From an uncultured SAR324 cluster bacterium (GTDB lineage Bacteria; SAR324; NAC60-12): a stretch of DNA of 5,416 nt. How positions within the stretch are numbered: the first letter of the stretch is position 1; each line of letters starts with the position of its first letter. Made by a program: the position numbers and the translations under genes. Below the pieces are notes generated by a model. The model saw only the letters and a list, made by a program, of their open reading frames with translations. It made no database searches and was not told the origin of the DNA. The stretch is taken from contig CACGSI010000054.1 of the NCBI GenBank assembly GCA_902575715.1, forward strand, positions 1 to 5,416, written 5' to 3'. This document shows positions 1 through 5,416 of the stretch, piece after piece.

Positions 1-121
1 CCAGCATAATATTATAATGACGCTAAAATTACTTTGTATATAGTTGGAGACGGTATAAGCTGTTTAAATTTAGACTATCAAATTGTTTATGTTTAGAAAG
101 TATATGTTTTACGTATAAAAA
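1..121. other. AT-rich upstream region, no gene seen
   Basis: This stretch precedes the acetyltransferase gene and contains no convincing coding region or RNA gene. A TATAAT hexamer lies at 13-18, but any matching -35 element would fall outside the window. Closer to the gene, the TATAAA at 114-119 has no good -35 partner. An in-frame TAA at 116-118 lies just before the ATG at 122 and limits the gene's 5' end. No clear Shine-Dalgarno sequence is present. Confidence 0.4.
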
Positions 122-556
122 ATGGGTAAAAAAGTAATCTGGTATCTAGAAATGACAAATATGAATGAGTTTACTCCTAAAACTCTTCCGAAAGAAGCAA
201 AAGTGATAAAAATAGGTATACCTTCACCTAAAATAAACAGATTTTTTTATAGAGAAGTAGGAAAACTTTGGAAATGGACTGACAGGGATAAGTGGAATAT
301 AGATAAGTGGAACGATTGGGTCAAAAGAGAAAATCTTCAAACCTGGATTTTACTATATAAAGGAACACCTGCTGGTTATTTTGAGTTGGAAACTAGAGAA
401 AAAGAAGTAGAAATAGCTTTTTTTGGTTTATTACCTGAATTTATCCAAAAAGGTTTGGGAGGTGGTTTTTTATCAGCAGCAATTAAAAATGCATGGGAAT
501 TCGAAAAAAAACGAGTTTGCGTTAATACCTGTAGCCCTTCTTACATTCCCGTCTAG
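122..556 (+). CDS. GNAT-family N-acetyltransferase, 3'-truncated
   Basis: This encodes the front part of a GNAT acetyltransferase, a cytoplasmic enzyme that moves an acetyl group from acetyl-CoA to an unknown amine. The wording matches one GNAT subfamily: WYLEM near residues 7-11, FFYREVG at 41-47, WTDRDKW at 52-58, GTPAGYFELE at 81-90, and EIAFFGLLPEF at 97-107. The acetyl-CoA loop is QKGLGG at 109-114, of the usual Q/R-x-x-G-x-G type, and RVCVNTCS is at 131-138. Relatives then continue with LDHPxAL...Y...GF and run to roughly 190 residues. Here the reading frame gives six unrelated residues and a stop, so about 50 residues, including part of the catalytic fold, are missing. The start at 122 is supported by a TAA two codons upstream and by the family-like N-terminus; Met11 at 152 is less likely. 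No Shine-Dalgarno is seen. The product is probably non-functional as it stands. The family is sure, the substrate is not known. Confidence 0.88.
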   Translation: MGKKVIWYLEMTNMNEFTPKTLPKEAKVIKIGIPSPKINRFFYREVGKLWKWTDRDKWNIDKWNDWVKRENLQTWILLYKGTPAGYFELETREKEVEIAFFGLLPEFIQKGLGGGFLSAAIKNAWEFEKKRVCVNTCSPSYIPV

Positions 557-3500
557 GGGGTCATTTAATTTACTGAGCTTATCTCCTAATTTAACTGCAA
601 CTCCCTTGGTTATTTTTACGTTAGCTTCCTCATTTTCTACTAAGTCGTTTTCTCCTATTTTTACAAAAATCCTTAAACCTTCTGCGTTTGAACCCTCGGA
701 GCCAACTAAAAGTTGTCCTCTTCCTTCAGCTTTTACATTTCCGATTTTTCCTTCTACATTTTCTCCAGTTACGCTTTTACCGTCTTCCAGTCCTAAATTT
801 TCTAGGTTCTTATCAGCCGCAGGTTCAATTTCTATAGTGCTATTTTCACCGTAAGTGTTTGAAATTATCTTCAATCCTCCTTCTTCTTCTCGAACCTGAA
901 TACCTCTCTTCCCCAAAACTTTGTCTTCCTGCAGTCGATTTTGAATACTTTTTGCCAGACTTCCAATTGTATAAATATCTTTACGTAATTCAATTGGGTC
1001 AGATACTCTCCCATTATTTTTTACTATAAAAATATTATTTGTATCATCGATTTTTATTATTCCTTTCAAGGGAGTTCCTAAATAAAATCCCCGCTTGGCA
1101 ACATTTGTAATATCAATATCGTAACCACTTGGATTTACCTTAGTATCTTCAGTCATTCCCAAAAAACTTATTGCAGGATTGTCTGTACTCCCATGACTTC
1201 TAAATAAGTTAGCTACATCCGAAAAATTTTCTATTACCTTATCATTTAATTTCTTTTCATCAATTGACATTAGTCCCCTGTCATCGATTTTTAGTCCAAT
1301 CGAAAATAGCATATTAGTAGATTGGGGCAATCCGCTAACAGTTGAAATCGTTGCTGTTGCTATTTCATTGACTATCTGTGATAAATTTCTATCACTAAGC
1401 AATGGTGCAGCAGTATCAGTTGCTTTGTCATACTTGGACATTTCTTTTGCTGTTGTTTGAAATGTGTTATAAGCATCAACAAAATCATAAATTCGTTCTT
1501 TGGCAACTTCGGTATCTCCTAAAACTGAAATGACAACAGGTTTTTCGCTAGGCGATAAAAATTCTAAATCAAGACCAGGTATTACATCATTTGCTTCATT
1601 TTCTGGGCGTCTTATCTCCAAACCTTCCCCACTTCTGTTTGCTCCGACTCGTAGGACTAAATCCTGAGCGAGTCTAACGGTTGACGTTTCTGTTGAGATG
1701 TTAAAGGTATCATCTTCGAATAAATCACCTTCTCCTAAACTTAATTTTAAACCTTCGTTAAATAAAATAGGTGTTCCTGGAATATACCCTTCTCCTACTT
1801 CAATTGAACCTGTTGCCCCAAATGTATCCTCCCATTTTATTTTTAATCCTCTTGTTATACCAACAGAACCTCTTTTATCAACTGTAAAAGTAAAAGTCTT
1901 AGCGACATCAGTTTCGTAATTTCCTGAAATTTCGATGGAAGCATTGCTTAATCTCCCAGCAGAACCACTTATTCCATCTGATACACTTAGGGCACTTCTA
2001 CCCACTTTATCTTCCAGTCCTTCATATTCTGCAAAAGTTTTCCATTTAGCAGTAGTATCTATTTGATTAGAGACACCACGATGTGTTTCGTCTGTCCACC
2101 ACATGTTTTCAGATGTCGGAGCAATCACATCTACATCTGTAGTATCTCCATCACGTAATACACTGGGATTTACTTCTATAAATAGACCTTTCCCAATAGG
2201 TATGCGTTTTGGATCACGACGTCCTTTTTTACCAAATTCTAAATCAAATAGTTCTTCTCCATCTTCAGAATCAATTGCTGTAGCTTTATCAAAAGGACCT
2301 TCATCTTTTCCAACTTCAGACAAATATGGGTGACCAATATTAACTGAACCGCTTTCGCCACTTTCAGAAAATTCATAGTGTAATTTTAGCGGACTTGGAC
2401 CTCCTACCTGTCCATTCCCTTCTATCCTAAAAACGATAGTATCATCTTCAGAGCCTTCATATTTTCCTACAACTCTTACTCCACCCTCTGAGGCTTTACT
2501 GCTCCAATCAGAAGGTTGCGAAATTCTTGGTGCACGCTCAGCAGGGCTCAACCACCAAAATATATCAGATTTTTCTGCTTCTACATTAACAGTAAATGTA
2601 TCACCAGCTACAACTTCACCGTCACTGATTAAAAGCTCTAGACCATCAACAATTTCCAGAGGACTGCCGGGAATGTAATTAAATTTGTTAATTTCTATTT
2701 CCCCTTTTCTCCCATTTTGATCTTGCCACCCAATTAGAACTCCAGCTTCGGAAGGAATCATTCCTGCTCTAACAACTGTAAATGTAAAAACATTGTCCTC
2801 TTCACCAGTGTAAGTTCCACCTACCTCAACTATGTTTGTAGACCCGCCAAATCCTGCACCAGCAGTAGTTTGCTTAGACTTTACGTCAAATCCTTTCCAT
2901 TTAGCTGTTTTTTCAAATGTGTTTTCGTAACTAGGGGATTCCGCTTCCCCTCCTTTTAAATTTACTTCAATATCGATTCGTCCTTGCTCACCTTTTACGT
3001 TGCTAGTTAGTAACAAACGGTATGGTTTTTCTCCATGTGTCTTAGCAATATAAGCTTCAACATCCGCATCGGAATTGTTTATGGCCTGTTTTAAATCAAT
3101 TAATGTATCCTTACCCTCAGCTATATTTATAGTTATAGGTGTTTCATCTTCATCATTCCCGACCTTGATCAATACTTTCCCAGTTCCGATTCGAATATCA
3201 TCCTTTTCAAACCCTTGGGAGGTTATTTGATGAGATAAAGCTACAGACTCAACAATTATTGAGTGTCTCCCAGGTACAGAATCTTTCCTAGCTTTTGGTT
3301 GAATTACATCTGGGTCACTACTCTCTACTTTTCGTGCTTCCCAAACTTCAAATTTGTCGAGAGCATTGGTTACACCTTCCAGCTTTTTTAATTCAGCCTT
3401 CACTGCTTCCCACGACTCTAATTCATTCAACTTTTGTTCTTTTCGGGCTTCAACTGGTTTAATCTTTCTCTGCTCTATTGCCATAAAGCGATCTATGATT

Positions 3501-3595
3501 TCACCGGTATTTAGCTTTGATCCCAAGCCAGTTATCGCATTCGGATTTATTTCTGCCAAAACGGTTCCATTTTTTGAAAAACCATCTTTTATCAA
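473..3595 (-). CDS. fliD: Flagellar filament cap protein FliD, enlarged, C-terminus lost
   Basis: FliD (hook-associated protein 2) sits at the filament tip and helps exported flagellin fold into place. The N-terminal domain is clear: INPNAITGLGSKLNT at 16-30, then GEIIDRFMAIEQRKI and helices to about 85. The FliD C-region begins near 645, with YNTFQTTAKEMSKYDK (709-724), LLSDRNLSQIVNEI (732-745), LKIDDRGLMSIDEKKLND (768-785) and VANLFRS (794-800). Residues 823-982 form a module also found in the flagellin. Residues 225-640 hold three diverged beta-rich repeats, making the protein about 1,020 residues against a usual 450-700. After DPLDGNV (1012-1018) the normal coiled coil of roughly 50-70 residues is missing. 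The last ~20 residues are antisense to the acetyltransferase, and only they contain cysteine. The TTG at 3595 follows an in-frame TAG closely; the TTG at 3559 gives a more typical start (MAEINPNAITGLGS). Flagellin lies 138 bp upstream on the same strand. Confidence 0.93.
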   Translation of the reverse strand: MIKDGFSKNGTVLAEINPNAITGLGSKLNTGEIIDRFMAIEQRKIKPVEARKEQKLNELESWEAVKAELKKLEGVTNALDKFEVWEARKVESSDPDVIQPKARKDSVPGRHSIIVESVALSHQITSQGFEKDDIRIGTGKVLIKVGNDEDETPITINIAEGKDTLIDLKQAINNSDADVEAYIAKTHGEKPYRLLLTSNVKGEQGRIDIEVNLKGGEAESPSYENTFEKTAKWKGFDVKSKQTTAGAGFGGSTNIVEVGGTYTGEEDNVFTFTVVRAGMIPSEAGVLIGWQDQNGRKGEIEINKFNYIPGSPLEIVDGLELLISDGEVVAGDTFTVNVEAEKSDIFWWLSPAERAPRISQPSDWSSKASEGGVRVVGKYEGSEDDTIVFRIEGNGQVGGPSPLKLHYEFSESGESGSVNIGHPYLSEVGKDEGPFDKATAIDSEDGEELFDLEFGKKGRRDPKRIPIGKGLFIEVNPSVLRDGDTTDVDVIAPTSENMWWTDETHRGVSNQIDTTAKWKTFAEYEGLEDKVGRSALSVSDGISGSAGRLSNASIEISGNYETDVAKTFTFTVDKRGSVGITRGLKIKWEDTFGATGSIEVGEGYIPGTPILFNEGLKLSLGEGDLFEDDTFNISTETSTVRLAQDLVLRVGANRSGEGLEIRRPENEANDVIPGLDLEFLSPSEKPVVISVLGDTEVAKERIYDFVDAYNTFQTTAKEMSKYDKATDTAAPLLSDRNLSQIVNEIATATISTVSGLPQSTNMLFSIGLKIDDRGLMSIDEKKLNDKVIENFSDVANLFRSHGSTDNPAISFLGMTEDTKVNPSGYDIDITNVAKRGFYLGTPLKGIIKIDDTNNIFIVKNNGRVSDPIELRKDIYTIGSLAKSIQNRLQEDKVLGKRGIQVREEEGGLKIISNTYGENSTIEIEPAADKNLENLGLEDGKSVTGENVEGKIGNVKAEGRGQLLVGSEGSNAEGLRIFVKIGENDLVENEEANVKITKGVAVKLGDKLSKLNDPLDGNVRRATGINANSFFFEFPCIFNCC
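530..545. other. Breakpoint joining two truncated convergent genes
   Basis: Family resemblance of the plus-strand acetyltransferase ends at the AGC serine codon (533-535). Family resemblance of the minus-strand FliD ends at its DPLDGNV segment (542-559). The two real coding segments therefore meet within about ten bases, with no intergenic DNA, and each gene lacks its 3' end. One novel join explains both losses. The sequence alone cannot separate a genuine deletion or inversion from a chimeric read, clone or amplification product. Confidence 0.75.
650..1129 (-). other. FliD C-region module shared with the flagellin
   Basis: Residues 823-982 of FliD contain GYDIDITNVAKR (824-835), VEGKIG (947-952), GRGQLLVG (958-965) and AEGL (971-974). 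The same signatures occur in the same order in the neighbouring flagellin. The segment resembles the flagellin-IN type region known in both protein families. It is interrupted by a helical stretch around 865-895. Confidence 0.7.
1685..1945 (-). repeat. FliD inserted beta-rich domain, copy 3
   Basis: Residues 551-637 are the third copy and are clearly alike to copy 1. GNYETDVAKTFTFTV (558-572), LKIKWEDTFGATGSIEV (584-600), GYIPGTP (603-609), GLKLSL (615-620) and DDTFNIS (628-634) occur in the same order and at the same spacing. It is preceded by TAKWKTF (515-521), the counterpart of TAKWKGF before copy 1. The trailing WW is not kept, and the chain passes directly into the FliD C-region. Confidence 0.75.
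2120..2479 (-). repeat. FliD inserted beta-rich domain, copy 2 (most diverged)
   Basis: Residues 373-492 are the second, longest and least conserved copy. It starts with GKYEGSEDDTIVFRIEG (377-393) and continues with LKLHYEFSESGESGSVNI (403-420), which align with the same strands of copies 1 and 3. An acidic insertion of about 40 residues follows (near 425-465). GLFIEVN...DGDTTDVDVIA (470-492) then matches the closing strands. It is preceded by SDWSSKA (362-368) and followed by MWW (498-500). Confidence 0.55.
2576..2839 (-). repeat. FliD inserted beta-rich domain, copy 1
   Basis: Residues 253-340 of FliD form the first of three related units. Its landmarks are GTYTGEEDNVFTFTV at 260-274, a tryptophan-centred strand IGWQDQNG at 288-295, GEIEI at 298-302, YIPGSP at 307-312, GLELLI at 318-323 and GDTFTVNVEA at 331-340. 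It is preceded by TAKWKGF (230-236) and followed by FWW (346-348). It is probably a surface-exposed beta-sandwich. Its function is unknown. Confidence 0.75.
3557..3568 (-). promoter_or_regulatory. Alternative fliD start (TTG) with weak ribosome site
   Basis: On the minus strand GGAA (3568-3565) precedes a TTG codon (3559-3557) by about five bases. Starting here gives MAEINPNAITGLGS, which looks like a normal FliD N-terminus. The upstream TTG at 3595 has no recognisable ribosome site and adds twelve residues of no clear family character. I favour 3559 slightly. Confidence 0.45.
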
Positions 3596-3612
3596 TAACT
3601 AGATCAACTTTT

Positions 3613-3643
3613 GTTATAAAATAGGTTTAAATTTGCCTATCAA
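3613..3643 (-). promoter_or_regulatory. Possible sigma-70-like promoter for fliD
   Basis: On the minus strand TTGATA (3643-3638) and TATAAC (3618-3613) resemble -35 and -10 boxes, each one mismatch from consensus. They are separated by 19 bases, longer than the usual 17. A transcript would start near 3606, which leaves almost no leader for the TTG at 3595 but a usable one for the TTG at 3559. In DNA this AT-rich such matches arise by chance. No sigma-54 or clear sigma-28 element was seen in this spacer. Confidence 0.3.
3621..3640 (-). other. Short inverted repeat ATAGG/CCTAT before fliD
   Basis: ATAGG (3621-3625) and CCTAT (3636-3640) form five-base arms around a ten-base AT-rich centre. On the minus strand the second arm is followed by TTTAT, so it could be a weak terminator. 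It also lies largely between the proposed -35 and -10 boxes, where an operator would fit. The arms are short and may be chance. Confidence 0.25.
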
Positions 3644-3660
3644 TATTAATCAACTATTTG

Positions 3661-3714
3661 ATATAAAAGAGATTTCTAATTTACTAGTTTATAGTTTACG
3701 AGTAGGTAGAAATC
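3661..3714 (-). terminator. Weak hairpin with T-rich tail after the flagellin gene
   Basis: Twenty bases past the flagellin stop, GATTTCTA (minus strand, 3714-3707) pairs perfectly with TAGAAATC (3678-3671). Inside this stem TACT and AGTA can pair as a second short stem. Right after the outer stem comes TCTTTTATAT, a T-rich tail. The placement fits a terminator or mRNA-stabilising hairpin that lets flagellin be made in excess over FliD. The stem is AT-rich and the loop long, so its strength is doubtful. Confidence 0.35.
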
Positions 3715-3733
3715 ATTTCAAAAAACATTCCAA

Positions 3734-5416
3734 TCATCCATTTGAATTTAGCAGTGTTAAAACTGATTGGGGAACCTGATTGGCTTGCGCCAACATTGCT
3801 GTTCCAGAAGAAAGCAATATTTGATTTTTAACTAATGAACTCATTTCCTGAGCCATATCAGTATCTGCTAAAAGAGATTCTGATGCAGTTAGGTTTTCTT
3901 TTGATACTCTCAAATTATGTAAATTAGCCTCAAGAGCATTTTTCTGAAAAGAGCCTAAATTACCACGCATTGTGGAGACCTCGTCAATAGCTTCGTCTAT
4001 TAATAATAGCGCATCTTGAGCTCTATCTGCGTCCAAAACGTCAATATCGTTTAAATTTTTAAAATTACTATTATTATCTACCCTTTTTGCAAGTTGCTCA
4101 GGATTGACACTATTAACAGAAAAACGTCTTAACTGACCTTCATTTGGTCCTATTTGAAATGCCAGAGAATTTTGAGAAAGATGTACAAAACCGTCAATTT
4201 CTTTACCAACTAATGCGTCATTGTTCTTTTCAAGTTTGAATAAACCAGCAAAACGTTTATTTTTGTGATTAAAAATTTCGTAAATTACATCGTCCGTAGT
4301 TTCTCCGTATTTCAAAGTAATTCCTTCTGCTTCAGCTCCTGGTGCACCTGTCAAAAACTGACCTCTACCCATGGCAGCCCCACCGCCATTAATTTCTGGA
4401 TGTCCTCCTATTGTTCCCTCTACATCTCGACCTGGGGTACCAAAAATAGCTTCGTTTTTTTCTACATCTGACCCGAATAAATTGCTTAGGGAAGATGAAA
4501 TTGTGAAGTTTGGTTCGCTTCCGAATTCTCGATGTCTAAAAACTATTACTTCATCCATGCCTTTAACTAATTCGTTGATTTTTCCTGGTGTTCTTCCAAT
4601 TTCAATCAATGCGTTATTTAAAGCGTCGAAATTATTTAAAAATGGTCCTATATGTTCAGAAGGACGATAAACAAAAATATCAATGTCCATGTTAGCTTCA
4701 TCAGCAACTCTCTGCATTTCGTGTGCTATCAACTGTTGAATAGCTTTTTCAGCTCTTATTTTCGCTTCTGGATTACCACTAGCTTTTGCAGAAGTAGCTA
4801 TTTTTTCAATTGTTTCTCGAAGTTCTTTATTATTTTTTAAGTCTATAGATACTGTGCGTCCACCTTCATTTATAACAAAAGAAACTGATTTATTAGGATT
4901 AGAATTTGAAACATCATCTAGGTTTAACATTCTATTAGCTACCCTCATAGAGCGAGTTGCGACTTGAGTAATATCAACTTTATAACCATTCGCAGGTGTT
5001 GATTTAGAAACTTCCGAAGCAGAAACAAATTCGAGTCCATTTCCAACTGCAACTCCTGATGTTGAATTACTTCCATCAAGTAATGTTCTCGTTCCGAACT
5101 GAGTATTTTTTGAAATATTTTTTAAAGTTGATAGAATGTTTTCAACTTCATTTTGATCGGCTTGCAACATTTTTTCATCATTTGTACCTTCGTTGGCAGC
5201 GTGAACAGCAAGTTGTCTTAAATTAATTAACATATTGCTTACTTCATTTAGTGCACCTTCGGTTGTCTGAATCATAGCAATAGAAGACTCTGAGTTGCGA
5301 ATAGCTTGACCAAGTCCAGAAATTTGTGTTTTCATTTGCTCTGAAATAACTAGTGAAGCTGGTCCATCAGCAGCATGATTGAGTTTCCTTCCTGAAGATA
5401 ATCTTTCAAGATTTTG
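3734..5416 (-). CDS. fliC: Flagellin, filament subunit (5' end outside window)
   Basis: This is the structural protein of the flagellar filament, exported through the flagellar type III system. The frame is open to the window edge: 27 codons precede the ATG at 5335 and encode conserved flagellin sequence (LERLSSGRKLNHAADGPASL), so that ATG is internal and about 25-30 N-terminal residues are missing. Counting from the edge, residues 1-117 are the N-terminal D0/D1 helices, including SSIAMIQTTEGALNEV and LRQLAVHAANEG and ending at TLLDG. Residues 458-560 are the C-terminal D1/D0 helices, from DADRAQDALLLIDEAIDEV through NLTASESLLADTDMAQEM to QVPQSVLTLL. The central ~340 residues form the exposed domains: GYKVDITQVATR, a helical part near 197-240, RHREFGSEPNFTISSS near 294-309, and a VEGTIG...GRGQFLTG...AEGI module (332-366) shared with FliD. 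No cysteine is visible. A FlaG-like gene often found before fliD is absent. Confidence 0.96.
   Translation of the reverse strand, partial: QNLERLSSGRKLNHAADGPASLVISEQMKTQISGLGQAIRNSESSIAMIQTTEGALNEVSNMLINLRQLAVHAANEGTNDEKMLQADQNEVENILSTLKNISKNTQFGTRTLLDGSNSTSGVAVGNGLEFVSASEVSKSTPANGYKVDITQVATRSMRVANRMLNLDDVSNSNPNKSVSFVINEGGRTVSIDLKNNKELRETIEKIATSAKASGNPEAKIRAEKAIQQLIAHEMQRVADEANMDIDIFVYRPSEHIGPFLNNFDALNNALIEIGRTPGKINELVKGMDEVIVFRHREFGSEPNFTISSSLSNLFGSDVEKNEAIFGTPGRDVEGTIGGHPEINGGGAAMGRGQFLTGAPGAEAEGITLKYGETTDDVIYEIFNHKNKRFAGLFKLEKNNDALVGKEIDGFVHLSQNSLAFQIGPNEGQLRRFSVNSVNPEQLAKRVDNNSNFKNLNDIDVLDADRAQDALLLIDEAIDEVSTMRGNLGSFQKNALEANLHNLRVSKENLTASESLLADTDMAQEMSSLVKNQILLSSGTAMLAQANQVPQSVLTLLNSNG
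4301..4987 (-). other. Flagellin surface region with module shared with FliD
   Basis: Residues 144-372, counted from the window edge, contain GYKVDITQVATR, then VEGTIG (332-337), GRGQFLTG (350-357) and AEGI (363-366), matching the FliD module in order. Compared with FliD there is extra sequence: a helical, lysine- and alanine-rich stretch, a segment around 251-289, and a glycine-rich insert between VEGTIG and GRGQ. In a filament this region would face outward. Confidence 0.7.

Noticed and set aside
423..854. Plus-strand open frame crossing the acetyltransferase/fliD junction
   Set aside because: Its first part overlaps the acetyltransferase in another frame and the rest is antisense to FliD; low-complexity Ser/Pro/Phe composition and no family resemblance.
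1698..2333. Plus-strand open frames at 1698-1919 and 2103-2333
   Set aside because: Both are antisense to well-supported FliD coding sequence and have the Ser/Pro-rich composition expected from reading it backwards.
3354..3602. Plus-strand open frame opposite the fliD start
   Set aside because: Antisense to the conserved FliD N-terminal domain, with no recognisable protein features.
3709..3719. GAAATCATTTC palindrome just after the flagellin gene
   Set aside because: The five-base arms are separated by one base, too close to form a hairpin, and such AT-rich symmetry is common by chance.
4265..4840. Plus-strand open frames at 4265-4471, 4371-4670 and 4652-4840
   Set aside because: They overlap each other and all lie antisense to the flagellin; no ribosome sites or family resemblance.
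5333..5335. ATG at 5335 as the flagellin start
   Set aside because: The frame continues upstream to the window edge with 27 conserved flagellin residues (LERLSSG...AADGPASL), so this Met is internal.
1..5416. CRISPR array, tRNA, insertion sequence or phage elements
   Set aside because: No short regularly spaced repeats, cloverleaf-like sequence, transposase motif or terminal inverted repeats were seen; the FliD repeats are protein-level and diverged.

Overview
The window is a flagellar locus from an AT-rich bacterium (GC roughly in the mid-30s percent by eye). It holds a filament flagellin and a FliD filament cap on the minus strand, and part of a GNAT acetyltransferase on the plus strand. 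The genes show a flagellated bacterium. Nothing in them fixes the phylum. The flagellin N-terminal wording and the decorated FliD recall motile environmental Gram-negative lineages rather than enterobacteria, but that is only an impression.

Layout from left to right. Positions 1-121 are AT-rich upstream sequence with no gene. Positions 122 to about 535 encode the first ~138 residues of a GNAT-family N-acetyltransferase on the plus strand. At about 530-545 this gene stops matching its family and runs directly, tail to tail, into the 3' part of fliD. From there to 3595 (minus strand) lies a very large fliD of about 1,020 real residues. It lacks the expected C-terminal coiled coil and reads on for about 20 residues antisense to the acetyltransferase. 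A 138-bp spacer (3596-3733) contains a weak terminator-like hairpin behind the flagellin and a possible promoter in front of fliD. From 3734 to the window edge lies a flagellin on the minus strand, 560 codons visible and open at its 5' end. The methionine at 5335 is internal, not the start.

How the genes work together: flagellin forms the filament, and FliD caps the growing tip and helps exported flagellin fold. The order flagellin then fliD is a usual one. The FlaG-like gene often found between them is absent, and no FliS chaperone gene is seen, although one could have lain beyond the broken fliD end.

Three things stand out. First, two convergent genes are cut at the same point, which suggests one breakpoint: a real rearrangement or an assembly or amplification chimera. 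Second, FliD carries three diverged copies of a beta-rich domain in its middle. Third, flagellin and FliD share a related surface module with matching VEGxIG, GRGQxLxG and AEG(L/I) signatures. I did not find evidence for a wholly new system. The shared and repeated surface modules of filament and cap are the most biologically interesting part.
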